Origin: Caulobacter sp. HMWF025
GTDB taxonomy: Bacteria; Pseudomonadota; Alphaproteobacteria; Caulobacterales; Caulobacteraceae
Reading direction: 5' to 3'
Assembly (NCBI RefSeq): GCF_003060965.1
Contig: NZ_QAII01000002.1
Span: 13,279 to 64,947 of the forward strand
Length of the DNA: 51,669 nt
In this document: positions 1 to 8,647 of the stretch, piece by piece
Layout: every line of letters begins with the position of its first letter
Numbering within the stretch: position 1 is the stretch's first letter
Made by a program: the position numbers and the translations under genes
Notes under the pieces: generated by a model
What the model was told of the DNA's origin: nothing
Databases searched by the model: none
Seen by the model: only the letters and a program-made list of their open reading frames with translations

Positions 1-786
1 GCCAGCCTGGAACAGACGGCGGCCGCACTGGACGAAATCACGGCCACCGTCCGCAAGACGGCCTCGGGGGCCAAGGAAGCCTCCAGCGTCGTGGCGGCGG
101 CCCGCGGGGATGCCCAACGCTCCGGTGACATTGTCAGTCAGGCCGTCTCGGCGATGACCGAAATCGAGGGGTCGTCGCAGCAGGTCAGCCAGATCATCGG
201 TGTCATCGACGAGATTGCCTTCCAGACCAACCTGCTGGCCCTGAACGCCGGGGTTGAAGCGGCCCGGGCCGGTGAGGCCGGTCGTGGTTTCGCCGTCGTC
301 GCCCAGGAAGTGCGGGCCCTGGCCCAGCGCTCGGCCGATGCCGCCAAGGAGATCAAGATCCTGATTTCGACCTCAACCCAGCAGGTCGGGGCCGGCGTGA
401 ATCTGGTGGGGCAGACGGGCGAGGCGCTCAGCCGCATCGTGGCGCAGGTCGCCTCGATCGACGCTCTGGTCAACGAGATTGCCGCCTCGGCCAACGAGCA
501 GTCCACGGGCCTGCACGAGGTCAATGTCGCTGTGAACCAGATGGATCAGGTGGTTCAGCAGAACGCCGCCATGGTGGAGCAGGCGACGGCGGCCACCCAC
601 TCGCTCAAGGGCGAGGCCGGCGAACTGGCCAATCTGGTTGGGCGCTTCAAGGTGGCTGAGGGCTCTGCATCCCACGCCCCTGCGGCGATATCGGCACCGG
701 CGCAGCGGCCAAGGCCTGTCACCGCCGTGCGTCCGGGCCGCAGCTCGGCAGCGGTCGCCGTCAAGGAAGACTGGGAAGAGTTCTGA
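1..786 (+). CDS. Methyl-accepting chemotaxis protein, C-terminal part (5' end outside window)
   Basis: The reading frame is open from base 1, so only the cytoplasmic signalling part of the receptor is visible (261 residues). It carries the highly conserved hairpin tip that binds CheA and CheW ([20 protein letters not shown]), flanked by long Ala/Glu-rich heptad helices of the four-helix bundle. The tail ends in DWEEF, which matches the xWxxF pentapeptide that tethers CheR/CheB to some receptors; that role is inferred. The sensor domain and membrane segments lie upstream of the window. A strong hairpin follows the stop codon. Confidence 0.95.
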   Translation, partial: ASLEQTAAALDEITATVRKTASGAKEASSVVAAARGDAQRSGDIVSQAVSAMTEIEGSSQQVSQIIGVIDEIAFQTNLLALNAGVEAARAGEAGRGFAVVAQEVRALAQRSADAAKEIKILISTSTQQVGAGVNLVGQTGEALSRIVAQVASIDALVNEIAASANEQSTGLHEVNVAVNQMDQVVQQNAAMVEQATAATHSLKGEAGELANLVGRFKVAEGSASHAPAAISAPAQRPRPVTAVRPGRSSAAVAVKEDWEEF

Positions 787-819
787 TCCGCAGCGACCAG
801 GCGCGCCAAGACGACATCA

Positions 820-849
820 AGAGGCTCTCCGGGTGACCGGGGAGCCTCT
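820..849 (+). terminator. Hairpin terminator between convergent genes
   Basis: A 13-bp stem (agaggctctccgg against ccggggagcctct, one G-T pair) with a gtga loop lies 34 bp after the receptor stop and is followed by cttcgttt. The facing aminotransferase gene stops at 857, so the hairpin may serve both transcripts. Confidence 0.7.
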
Positions 850-856
850 CTTCGTT

Positions 857-2083
857 TCAGGCCATGCGCGCGATCAGTCGCGCCAGTCGTGCCACGCCAT
901 CTTCGATCTGTCCGTCTTCCGGCAGGGAATAGCTGAGACGGATCGCATTGGTCACCGGAACCTCGGCGAAGAAGGGCTCGCCGGGGACGAAGGCGACCCG
1001 CTCCTCGGCCAGCGCCCGTTCCAGCAGGGTCTTGCCGTCCATACCTTCCGGCAGCTGGACCCAGACGAACATGCCGCCTTCAGGGACCGTCCAGCGGACA
1101 CCGGCGGGCATGTGCCGTTCCAGGGCCGACAGCAGGGTCTGGGCCCGGGCGGCATAGGTGTTTCGCAGCAGGCCCAGGTGCTGCTCGTAGCCTTCGGACA
1201 CCGCGCGATGGGCGACCATCTGGTTGACGGTCGAGACGTGCAGGTCAGCGCCCTGCTTGAGCAGGACCAGTTTTTCGATCACGGCCTTCGGACCGCAGAC
1301 CCAGCCGATCCGCAGGGCCGGGGTCAGGGTCTTGGACAGGGTGCCGCAAAACAGCGTCCGGGCCGCCTCGATCGACCCTGACCGGGCGATATCCAGCGCC
1401 AGCAGGGTGGGCAGGGCCTGGTCGGTAAAGCGCAGCTCGCGATAGGCCCCGTCCTCGATCAGGGTCATGTCGAGCGTCCCGGCCATGTCGAGCAGGGCCT
1501 CACGTTCGACCAGGCTCAAGCTCTTGCCGGTGGGGTTGGCGAAGTCGGGGACGAAATAGCCCAGCGGCCGGGCGGTGCGGCCGTCCATCAGGACATCCAG
1601 GTCGACGCCTTCGCTCAGGGCGGTCTCCGGCAGGTCCAGATAGGTCGGCTCATAGCCGTTGAAGGCCTGCAGCGCGCCCAGATAGGTGGGGCGGGCGACC
1701 ATCACGGTGTCGCCCCGGCTGATGAACAGCTTGCCCAGAAGGTCGAGCGCCTGTTGCGAGCCGGCGGTCAGCATGATGTTCTGGGCATCGCAGGGCACGC
1801 CGTCTCGGCTCATGCGCTCGGCGATCCACTGGCGCAGAGGCAGATAGCCCTCACTGACCGAGTACTGCAGGGCCTGGGCCGCCAGCACCGGGTCGGACAG
1901 GATGGCGTCGTAGCTCGCCTGGATCTGCGGCGTCGGAAACAGCGCGGGATTGGGAATGCCGCCAGCGAAGGACAGGATGTCCGGCTGGTCGAGCAGCTTT
2001 AGAAGTTCGCGGATCTCGCTGGCGCGCACACGGCCCATGCGCTCGCTGAAGCGCTGCGCCCAATCCGTTCTGGTCGTGGTCAT
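857..2083 (-). CDS. PLP-dependent aminotransferase (fold type I, 2-aminoadipate/LysN-like)
   Basis: 408 residues from the ATG at 2083; a longer open frame reaches 2125 but adds only unconserved residues. Family features: substrate-arm motif SFAGGIPNP, the AGSQQALDLL helix start, the DFANPTG Asn, IEDGAYREL, and the Schiff-base lysine in GTLSKTLTP (about K251). The C-terminal EGGMFVWV and IRLSYS segments are typical of the MocR/LysN/ArAT group of aminotransferases, here without an N-terminal GntR domain. These enzymes transaminate aromatic, branched or 2-aminoadipate substrates; the exact substrate cannot be read from sequence. A terminator-like hairpin lies about 40 nt upstream of the start. 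Confidence 0.9.
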   Translation of the reverse strand: MTTTRTDWAQRFSERMGRVRASEIRELLKLLDQPDILSFAGGIPNPALFPTPQIQASYDAILSDPVLAAQALQYSVSEGYLPLRQWIAERMSRDGVPCDAQNIMLTAGSQQALDLLGKLFISRGDTVMVARPTYLGALQAFNGYEPTYLDLPETALSEGVDLDVLMDGRTARPLGYFVPDFANPTGKSLSLVEREALLDMAGTLDMTLIEDGAYRELRFTDQALPTLLALDIARSGSIEAARTLFCGTLSKTLTPALRIGWVCGPKAVIEKLVLLKQGADLHVSTVNQMVAHRAVSEGYEQHLGLLRNTYAARAQTLLSALERHMPAGVRWTVPEGGMFVWVQLPEGMDGKTLLERALAEERVAFVPGEPFFAEVPVTNAIRLSYSLPEDGQIEDGVARLARLIARMA

Positions 2084-2123
2084 GAGAAAAAAGTCCGGGG
2101 GTTCGCCGACGGGCCTGCCGTCC

Positions 2124-2142
2124 AAAAAGCCGCCGCAGCGGC
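2124..2142 (-). terminator. Terminator-like hairpin just upstream of the aminotransferase
   Basis: Read on the minus strand: GCCGC, loop TGCG, GCGGC, then TTTTT. The short all-GC stem plus U-tract fits an intrinsic terminator. It ends about 40 nt before the aminotransferase ATG, so it either ends an upstream small transcript or acts as an attenuator in the leader. Confidence 0.4.
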
Positions 2143-2412
2143 GCTCGTCCTGATCAGGTCAGGGGCGTCATACGAAACAGGTTGGGCCCAGGGTGCGCCG
2201 ACGCCAGTAGCGCCGCTGCCTGCTTGCGATCTTGCTCATGGTGTAGTCGTAGCGGCATCGTTTCCCGAAGGAAACCGGCGGGTCACACGACGGCTGCGAT
2301 TTTACCGGTACCGTCTCAACAGGAGCCGGGCGCTTCGGAGGGGCCTTTGCCCAGGCGGGTGCGTCATAATGACGCGAGGGGTGATTTTTGGGGCACAATC
2401 GTGCGCTCAAGG
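2143..2412 (-). ncRNA. Candidate structured RNA or leader (unidentified)
   Basis: There is no recognisable protein gene between the aminotransferase and tRNA-Ala. On the minus strand the stretch contains several self-complementary pieces in a row: GCGTCA-TTA-TGACGC (2361-2375), GGGC-AAAG-GCCC near 2342-2353, GACGG...CCGTC near 2290-2316, and GTTTCC-TTCG-GGAAAC at 2260-2275, a classic C(UUCG)G tetraloop. The terminator-like hairpin at 2124 follows. It does not match the core motifs of RNase P RNA, SRP RNA or tmRNA that I know. An 80-codon open frame also crosses it but has no recognisable content. The call is structural inference only. Confidence 0.3.
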
Positions 2413-2472
2413 TGCGCCGCGGAAAACGGCAACCTCAAGGAGGAGTGCAAACCGTGAAAAAGGGAAGGTCCT

Positions 2473-2548
2473 TGGTGGAGCCGAGGGGAATCGAACCCCT
2501 GACCTCCTCATTGCGAACGAGGCGCTCTACCATCTGAGCTACGGCCCC
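2473..2548 (-). tRNA. tRNA-Ala(CGC)
   Basis: 76 nt with an encoded CCA end. The acceptor stem GGGGCCG/CGGCTCC carries the G3-U70 wobble pair that marks alanine tRNAs. The anticodon stem CCTCG/TGAGG encloses TTCGCAA, giving anticodon CGC, which reads GCG. The T-arm is GGGGTTCGATTCCCC. Confidence 0.96.
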
Positions 2549-2661
2549 AAGGAAGCGCGGGAATAAGGCGGGGGGCGGCGCGCGTCAAGCGGGGGAATGG
2601 ACCTTTGCTTGCCAGCGACCTCAAGGCGCGGCAAGAAGCGAGGGAATCGGACGGGAAACCC

Positions 2662-2976
2662 ATGGCCGCTATCATTCAATTCGTCTTCTTTATCGCCTCG
2701 TCGCTTTTGAGCCTGCTGTGGTGGGCCATTATCATCTCGGCGGTCCTGAGCTGGTTGGTCGCTTTCGACGTCATCAACCTGCGCAATCCCGCAGCCTATC
2801 AGGTGGTGTCGTTCCTCGACCGGGTGACCGGACCGGTCCTGCGACCCTTCCAGAAGATCATTCCCCCGCTCGGCGGCGTCGACATCAGTGCGATCCTCGT
2901 CCTGCTGATCATCACCGGCGTGCAGAGCTACATCCTGCCGGCCCTGAAGTTCACCCTGCTGAACCTGCTCGGCTAG
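2662..2976 (+). CDS. yggT: YggT family membrane protein
   Basis: 104 residues; the ATG at 2662 gives the usual family start (MAAIIQFVFF), whereas the open frame upstream to 2605 adds a charged non-family stretch. Two hydrophobic segments (about residues 3-33 and 70-100) flank a loop with the conserved RNPAAYQVVSFLDRVTGPVLRPFQKIIPP pattern (P-x-L-x-P-F-x-x-x-I-P-x-x-G). YggT proteins are small inner-membrane proteins, often next to a DUF167/YggU gene as here, with proposed roles in osmotic stress or envelope assembly. The next gene starts 3 bp after the stop, so the pair is an operon. Confidence 0.92.
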   Translation: MAAIIQFVFFIASSLLSLLWWAIIISAVLSWLVAFDVINLRNPAAYQVVSFLDRVTGPVLRPFQKIIPPLGGVDISAILVLLIITGVQSYILPALKFTLLNLLG

Positions 2977-2979
2977 TTC

Positions 2980-3258
2980 ATGCAACTCGCCGTCCGCCTG
3001 ACCCCGCGTGGCGGGCGTGACAGTGCGGACGGCTGGGCGCGCGACGCGGACGGCCGTCCCTATCTGAAAGTCCGTGTCTCCAGCCCGCCGGTCGAGGGCG
3101 AGGCCAATGCGGCCCTGATCGCCTTTCTGGCCAAGGCCCTGGGTGTGCCCCGGTCTTCAATCCGGCTGGCGGCAGGGGCGTCCGCGCGGCTGAAGCGGCT
3201 CGACATCGAGGGCGTCGAGGACGCTGACCTCGTCCGGGTCTTTGGGCCGCAGATCTGA
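2980..3258 (+). CDS. DUF167 (YggU) family protein
   Basis: 92 residues, the usual family size. Family signatures: an N-terminal strand followed by TPRGGRD, the central LKVRVSSPPVEGEANAAL, then a helix with LGVPRSSIRL and GASARLKRLDI, a typical DUF167 ending. The function is unknown; a small alpha/beta fold is known for the family. It is translationally close to yggT (gap of 3 bp), an arrangement conserved across many Proteobacteria. Confidence 0.92.
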   Translation: MQLAVRLTPRGGRDSADGWARDADGRPYLKVRVSSPPVEGEANAALIAFLAKALGVPRSSIRLAAGASARLKRLDIEGVEDADLVRVFGPQI

Positions 3259-3461
3259 GAAATTGCGCCGGTTCGGGGTATTTTTAACCTCTTGATGCCT
3301 TCTCCCCGGGTTGCGCGGTTAAGAATTTGCCGATCATCTGGTGGATTTCTCAAACGGCTACCCATTGACGATCCACCTGACTTGACCATCATTCGACCAC
3401 CTTCGGCGGCTTGCCTGTCCGACTAGGATCATTGCGCAGGCCAGCCGGGAGACGGGTGCCG

Positions 3462-5201
3462 ATGGGGACGGGGGGGACGCAGGAGGCTTACGCGCGCGCC
3501 GTCGCTTCGCGTCGCGAGCAGACCTGGTTGCGGCTGGCAGCGGCGGCGCTGATCGCACTCATTCTGCAGGCCTTCATCCACATTGACTGGGTCTGGGGCT
3601 GGGCCGCTCTCTATGCCGTGGCCCTGGGTATCGAGGTCTGGATTTCGTATCCGGTTCTGAACAACCCCGGCATCACACCCTCGCGCCCGCGCGTGATTGC
3701 CATGGCCGTTTCGCCGTTCATCACATCTGTGATCTTCGGAGCCCTGGCCCTGCCGCTGTTTGCATCCCAGCAGCGCTTCGCCCCCACCCTGGGCGGCATG
3801 CTTCTGGCCGGTGCCCTGTTGAATGTCGTTGTCGTCAACGGCACCCAGCGTTCGGCGACAATCTCGGCGGCTGCACCGCACGTGATCTATCTGATGATCG
3901 TGCCTTTTGTCGGCAAGGCGGCCAATCCGGGCTCGCCCCTGGCCAACGCCCTCTGGTTCGGTTCCCTGCTGCTGGTCGCCTCCGTCGCCGTCGCCAGCCG
4001 GACCCTCGCGGCCGCCCTCAAGGCCGAGGCCGATGCCAAACAGGAAGCCGAACTGCGTCGCATCGAGGCCGAGGAGGCGGTCGCCGCCAAATCCGCCTTC
4101 GTGGCCATGATCAGCCATGAACTGCGGACCCCGATCAGTGCGATCCTCGCCGGTGCGGCCCGGCTGCACAGCGAGGTGCCCGACGCCGGGTCGAAGGTCC
4201 ACGCCCAGCTGATCAGCGATGCCGGCGGCCTGATGCGTACCCTGCTCAACGATCTGCTCGACTTTTCCCGTCTCGATGCCGGGCGGATGGTCGTGGAGAA
4301 GGTCCCCTTCAACCTGCGCCAGACCCTGGCCGATACCCTGCGTCTCTGGCGCCCGGAGGCGGCGCGCAAGGGACTGCGCCTGCGCCTCGAAGGCGCGCCC
4401 AGCCTGCCGCGCTGGGTCACCGGCGATGCCATGCGCCTGCGCCAGGTGCTCAACAACCTGCTGTCCAATGCCGTAAAGTTCACGGCCCAGGGCTCGATCA
4501 CCGTTCGGCTCTCCTGCGAGCGCAACGGTACGGCCTATCGGCTCAGCCTCGCGGTCGTGGATACGGGCCCTGGCATTTCAGCGACGATGCTGACCCGACT
4601 GTTCACGCCGTTTGAGCAGCTCGATGCCTCGATCGTTCGTCAGCACGGTGGCTCGGGGCTGGGCCTGGCGATCAGCCGCCAGTTCGCGCAACTGATGGGC
4701 GGCGATCTGACGGCGACCAGCGTCGACGGCCAGGGCGCGATCTTCACGCTCTCCCTGATGCTCGAGGCGTCCGAGCCGCCCGAGACTTCCGAAACGGCCT
4801 GCTCACTGACCGGGGCCCGGGTCCTTGTGGTGGATGATCACGTCGTCAATCGGCGGGCCATCGAACTGGTGCTGCAGCCCTTCGGGATCGAGGCCACCCT
4901 CGCCGAATCCGGTGAACAGGCCCTGGCTTTGCTGGGGACCGAGGTCTTCGATGCCGTCCTGATGGACCTCTACATGCCCGGGATGGACGGGCGCGACGCT
5001 ACCCGCGCCCTGCGGTCCGGCAGCAGTCCCAATCGCGATACGCCAGTCATTGCCGTCACCGCGTCCTCGACCCCGAAGGACTGGGAGGCCTGCCGGGCTG
5101 CGGGCATGAACGGCCATGTCGCCAAGCCGGTCGACCCGATCGAGCTACACGCCGCCCTCTGCGACATCCTGCCCGAAGTCGGCCGTTCGGCCGCGGCCTG
5201 A
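3462..5201 (+). CDS. Membrane-bound hybrid histidine kinase with receiver domain
   Basis: 579 residues from the ATG at 3462, chosen because GGGAGA sits 9 bp upstream; a TTG at 3411 is possible. The N-terminal part (about 30-190) has several hydrophobic segments and no recognised periplasmic sensor domain. Next come a HisKA domain with the H-box MISHELRTPI (phospho-His about H219), an HATPase domain with NNLLSNAVKFT, DTGPGI and GSGLGLAI, and a C-terminal receiver with VVDDH, phospho-acceptor Asp in LMDLYMPGMDG (about D502) and the VAKPVD lysine. It probably passes phosphate from its own receiver to a separate phosphotransfer protein. The signal is unknown. Confidence 0.93.
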   Translation: MGTGGTQEAYARAVASRREQTWLRLAAAALIALILQAFIHIDWVWGWAALYAVALGIEVWISYPVLNNPGITPSRPRVIAMAVSPFITSVIFGALALPLFASQQRFAPTLGGMLLAGALLNVVVVNGTQRSATISAAAPHVIYLMIVPFVGKAANPGSPLANALWFGSLLLVASVAVASRTLAAALKAEADAKQEAELRRIEAEEAVAAKSAFVAMISHELRTPISAILAGAARLHSEVPDAGSKVHAQLISDAGGLMRTLLNDLLDFSRLDAGRMVVEKVPFNLRQTLADTLRLWRPEAARKGLRLRLEGAPSLPRWVTGDAMRLRQVLNNLLSNAVKFTAQGSITVRLSCERNGTAYRLSLAVVDTGPGISATMLTRLFTPFEQLDASIVRQHGGSGLGLAISRQFAQLMGGDLTATSVDGQGAIFTLSLMLEASEPPETSETACSLTGARVLVVDDHVVNRRAIELVLQPFGIEATLAESGEQALALLGTEVFDAVLMDLYMPGMDGRDATRALRSGSSPNRDTPVIAVTASSTPKDWEACRAAGMNGHVAKPVDPIELHAALCDILPEVGRSAAA

Positions 5202-5215
5202 ACCGGGAGCGCCCC

Positions 5216-6415
5216 TCAGGGGCGCGTCGCCGGGGGAAACCGGCCGAGCCGAAGCGTGCCCGTGAGCAGAAGAACCCCCAACTGCTTCAGGCCGGGCCAG
5301 CGCGACATGGGCGTAAAGAAGAGGTCTCGCAGGGTCGGCCAGACCTCGCCCCGGGCCTGGAAGAGCGGGGTCAGGGCCTTGGAGACGGTCTGGTAGAGGG
5401 CGGTGTGGCGACGTCGCGAGGCCTGCCAGCCCGAGACCGCTATGGCGACAGGGCGGCGATGTCCGTCCAGATGCGCCGCCAGTTCAACGGCATCGACCAG
5501 GGCGAGGTTGGCCCCCTGTCCAAGTTGCGGACTTGTGCCGTGCGCGGCGTCGCCGATCAGCGTGCAGGCCGCGCGGTTCCACCGCCCGACCGAGACATCG
5601 CGATAGATGGCCCGCGAAAACCCCTGCCAGCCGGACTGCCCCTCGAGCAGTCGCGCGGCTTCCGGCCAGAGGGCCCGCAGCCGCTCTGTCCGCCAGTGGT
5701 CGAAACTGCCGGCCAGGAAGCTGTCGAAGTCGGCGACGGGCAGGGACCAGAACATCGAGACCTGTTGAGGCCCGCCCTCCGGTCCGCGCCCGACCGGCAG
5801 GACTCCAGCCATGACTTCAGCGCGGTGATAGACTTGGCGCAGGGCCCCGCTGAACTGGCCTTCCGGATCCGTGGCGTTCACCCAGATGGCCCCCCACGGA
5901 TAGACCGGAGCCCTGGCCCGCGGGCGCACCTGCCGGCGAAGGGCCGAGGCCGATCCGTCGCCTATGATGGCGAGGTCAAAGGGGCCGAAGGTGCGTCCGT
6001 CCTCGGCCCGCAGCACCGGGTTGGCGAAGGTCTCAATGGACTGGATCCGCGCTCCGGTGACCAGGGTCACGCCGGCCGGCGCGAGCTGCTCATGCAGGGT
6101 ATCGAACAGGACCGCGCGGTGGATTCCCACGCCATGCGCGCCGGGCCGCCAGTCCGCGTAATCGAGGTCCATGACCTGCCGACCGCGCGTATCGCGGCCC
6201 TGCAGGCGGTCGACCCGCGCGCCGGCGGTGAGGATGGCCTCGTCCAGACCCAGAGCCCGCAGGGCGGCGAGGCCGGTCGGCTGCAGCAGCAGGCCCGACC
6301 CGACCGGTCTGGGTTCGGCAAAGGCCTCCAGCAGGGTCACGTCGTGACCACGGCGGGCGAGGGCGAGAGCGGCGGCCATGCCGCCGACTCCGCATCCGAC
6401 GACGCCGACCCGCAA
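5216..6415 (-). CDS. FAD-dependent aromatic-hydroxylase-type monooxygenase
   Basis: 399 residues. The N-terminal Rossmann fingerprint VGVVGCGVGGMAAALAL ends in an acidic residue (LLEAF) that binds the FAD ribose. The second FAD motif, LIGDAAHGTSPQLGQGANLA, is the GD motif of the UbiH/PHBH/salicylate hydroxylase group. Its C-terminus is basic and poor in known motifs. The substrate is not predictable. It begins only 5 bp after the cysK stop on the same strand, so the two are probably co-transcribed, though no pathway link is obvious. Confidence 0.88.
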   Translation of the reverse strand: MRVGVVGCGVGGMAAALALARRGHDVTLLEAFAEPRPVGSGLLLQPTGLAALRALGLDEAILTAGARVDRLQGRDTRGRQVMDLDYADWRPGAHGVGIHRAVLFDTLHEQLAPAGVTLVTGARIQSIETFANPVLRAEDGRTFGPFDLAIIGDGSASALRRQVRPRARAPVYPWGAIWVNATDPEGQFSGALRQVYHRAEVMAGVLPVGRGPEGGPQQVSMFWSLPVADFDSFLAGSFDHWRTERLRALWPEAARLLEGQSGWQGFSRAIYRDVSVGRWNRAACTLIGDAAHGTSPQLGQGANLALVDAVELAAHLDGHRRPVAIAVSGWQASRRRHTALYQTVSKALTPLFQARGEVWPTLRDLFFTPMSRWPGLKQLGVLLLTGTLRLGRFPPATRP

Positions 6416-6420
6416 GGGCT

Positions 6421-7407
6421 TCAGAGCCCTTCGAACAGGGCCGTCGACAGATAGCGCTCTGCGAAGCTGGGGATGATGGCCACGATCAGCTTGCCCGCAT
6501 ACTCGTCGCGCAGGGCCAGATCGAAGGCCGCCGTCAGGGCCGCGCCCGAGCTGATCCCGACCGGGAGGCCCTCGGTTGAGGCCGACCGGCGGGCCATGGC
6601 GAAGGCGTCGTCATTGCTGACCTGGACGATCTCGTCGATCACGCCCCGGTCGAGGATCCCGGGCACAAAGCCGGCCCCGATACCCTGGATCTTGTGAGGA
6701 CCCGGCGCGCCGCCCGACAGGACCGGCGAGGCTTCGGGTTCGACCGCGACCATCTTCAGGCCGGGCTTGCGGGCCTTCAGGGCCTGGCCGACACCGGAAA
6801 TCGTGCCGCCGGTGCCGACGCCGGCGACGACGGCGTCAACGCTGCCGGCCGTGTCGTTCCAGATCTCCTCAGCCGTCGAGACGCGGTGGATCAGCGGATT
6901 GGCGGCGTTCTCGAACTGCTGCGGCATGACCGCGCCCGGCGTCGCCTCGATGATTTCCTGGGCCCGGGCCACCGCGCCGCGCATGCCCTTCTCGGCCGGC
7001 GTCAGCTCCAGCTTGGCCCCGAGCAGCAGCAGCATCTTGCGGCGCTCGATCGACATGCTCTCCGGCATGACCAGAATCAGCTTGTAGCCCTTGGCAGCGG
7101 CGACGAAGGCCAGGGCGATGCCCGTATTGCCGCTGGTCGGCTCGACGATCGTGGCCCCCGGCCTGATCACGCCCTGGGCTTCCAGGGATTCGATCAGCGA
7201 GACGCCGATGCGGTCCTTCACCGAAGCCAGCGGGTTGAAGAATTCGAGCTTGGCCACGACCTCGCCCTTGGGCTTGATCTCGGCCGACAGGCGCGGGAGC
7301 CGGATCAGCGGGGTGTCGCCGATGGTGTCCAGGATCGAGTCATAGATCTTGCCGCGGCCGGACCGCTTGTAACGGGCCGCATCATAGGGAGCAGTGGCGT
7401 CGGCCAT
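6421..7407 (-). CDS. cysK: Cysteine synthase A (O-acetylserine sulfhydrylase)
   Basis: 328 residues, with a short N-terminal extension before the conserved IGDTPLIRL. The PLP lysine is in [10 protein letters not shown] (K64), the substrate loop is PTSGNTGIA, and the phosphate-binding loop is [10 protein letters not shown]. It makes L-cysteine from O-acetylserine and sulfide in the cytoplasm. It is the first gene of a likely two-gene transcript with the FAD monooxygenase. Confidence 0.94.
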   Translation of the reverse strand: MADATAPYDAARYKRSGRGKIYDSILDTIGDTPLIRLPRLSAEIKPKGEVVAKLEFFNPLASVKDRIGVSLIESLEAQGVIRPGATIVEPTSGNTGIALAFVAAAKGYKLILVMPESMSIERRKMLLLLGAKLELTPAEKGMRGAVARAQEIIEATPGAVMPQQFENAANPLIHRVSTAEEIWNDTAGSVDAVVAGVGTGGTISGVGQALKARKPGLKMVAVEPEASPVLSGGAPGPHKIQGIGAGFVPGILDRGVIDEIVQVSNDDAFAMARRSASTEGLPVGISSGAALTAAFDLALRDEYAGKLIVAIIPSFAERYLSTALFEGL

Positions 7408-7476
7408 GGGATGATCTCGCTGCTGAAACGTCAGATTGCCCGGACCTTAGGCCGGGAGGTCTGGCCTGTCAGCGGG

Positions 7477-8601
7477 TCATTCCGCCGCCAGGCTTGCAGA
7501 TTTGCTATCAACCAGGGGTTCCAGCAGGTGGACTGCCAGCCATCGCACCACCGGGGGCGCGACCCCGTCGCCGATCACATGCAGCCCCGCGGTCTGGCTG
7601 CCGGGCAGGCGATAGTTGTCGGGCAGGCCCATCAGCCGGGCACCCTCCCGTGTCGAGATCAGTCGCGACCGGACATCGCCCCGATCGATGACCAGCAGGG
7701 TCTGGCGGGACGAGCCGCCGCGCGGGGTCCGCAGGCAGCCGGCCAGGCCGTCAAACCGGACCTCGGCCCGCTGAACGCCGCCGCGCATGCGCTTGAAAAC
7801 GGCCCCGACGGCCCGTTCGCCCGACTGCCGCCGGGCCTCGACGGCGGCGCGATGGGCCGGGGCCATCAGGTCCAGCAGGGCGAGCGTTCGCTGTGGCGGG
7901 TTCCAGTTGCAGGTTCCGTCCGGCTCCAGTAGCGCGGCCAGATCGGTGTTACGGGCCGGAGGCGCGGCGAGGCACCACCAGACCCACCCGGCCTGCAAGA
8001 CCTGGGGCAGCCGGTCATGGGCGGCCCTGACGGCCCGCGTCTGGAAAGGGCTGGTGCCGCTGAACCCCGCCACAGGCCGCCGCGTGGCGATCACGAAGAC
8101 CCGGGGGCGCGACTGGGGGACGAAGTGGGTGGCATCGATCTCGAGCGCCCCGAACCGGTAGCCGGCATCCGCCAGGGCCTGGCACAGGGCGGCAAAGTCC
8201 CGGCCTTCGTGCGAGGTCAGCAGGCCGACCACATTCTCGATCACCAGGGTGTCCGGGGCGCGGCCTTCGGCCGACAGGGCCTGGACCAGGCGCCAGAAGC
8301 CGAAAAAGGCCGAGGACCGTCCACCCTGGAGCCCGGCCCTGGCCCCGGCCAGGCTGAAGTCCTGGCAGGGGCTGGAGGCCCAGGCGAGGTCGGCGGTCGG
8401 CAACTGTTCCGGCGCGAGGGCCCAGACGTCACCCTGATGAAAGTGTTCGACCGCATCCGCAAAATTGGCGTGGTAGGCGGCGGCTTTCAGCGGGTCAAAA
8501 TCATTGGCGAAGGGGCAGGTCCAGCCCTCACCGAGGCCAAGGCGGGCCATTCCGCCGCCGGCGAAGAATTCCAGGACGGTGCGGGTGGCTTTGCGAGTCA
8601 T
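7477..8601 (-). CDS. DNA (cytosine-5-)-methyltransferase, solitary
   Basis: 374 residues from the ATG at 8601 (an in-frame ATG at 8622 is an alternative). C5-methyltransferase motifs appear in order: motif I FFAGGGMARLGL (SAM binding), motif IV SSPCQDFSLAG with catalytic Cys79, motif VI IENVVG (Glu122), motif VIII QSRPRVFVIA, and at the C-terminus LMGLPDNY followed by IGDGVAPPVVRWLA (motifs IX/X). The target-recognition region lies between about 210 and 300. No restriction endonuclease gene lies nearby, so it looks like an orphan methylase. Its target sequence cannot be read from the protein. Confidence 0.93.
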   Translation of the reverse strand: MTRKATRTVLEFFAGGGMARLGLGEGWTCPFANDFDPLKAAAYHANFADAVEHFHQGDVWALAPEQLPTADLAWASSPCQDFSLAGARAGLQGGRSSAFFGFWRLVQALSAEGRAPDTLVIENVVGLLTSHEGRDFAALCQALADAGYRFGALEIDATHFVPQSRPRVFVIATRRPVAGFSGTSPFQTRAVRAAHDRLPQVLQAGWVWWCLAAPPARNTDLAALLEPDGTCNWNPPQRTLALLDLMAPAHRAAVEARRQSGERAVGAVFKRMRGGVQRAEVRFDGLAGCLRTPRGGSSRQTLLVIDRGDVRSRLISTREGARLMGLPDNYRLPGSQTAGLHVIGDGVAPPVVRWLAVHLLEPLVDSKSASLAAE

Positions 8602-8647
8602 GCTGGTCGAGTCTAGCCTCATGGGCACATCCCGGGATAGCCGCTCC

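Noticed and set aside
2168..2410. 80-codon open frame on the minus strand upstream of the aminotransferase
   Set aside because: Low-complexity and basic content, no ribosome-binding site, and the region is better explained by hairpins.
3411..3461. Longer N-terminus for the membrane hybrid kinase using TTG
   Set aside because: The ATG at 3462 has a better ribosome-binding sequence and the extra residues are Arg/Pro-rich filler.
5405..6454. Long open frame antisense to the FAD monooxygenase
   Set aside because: It is a by-product of high GC; the minus-strand frame has complete FAD motifs and the antisense product has no recognisable domain.
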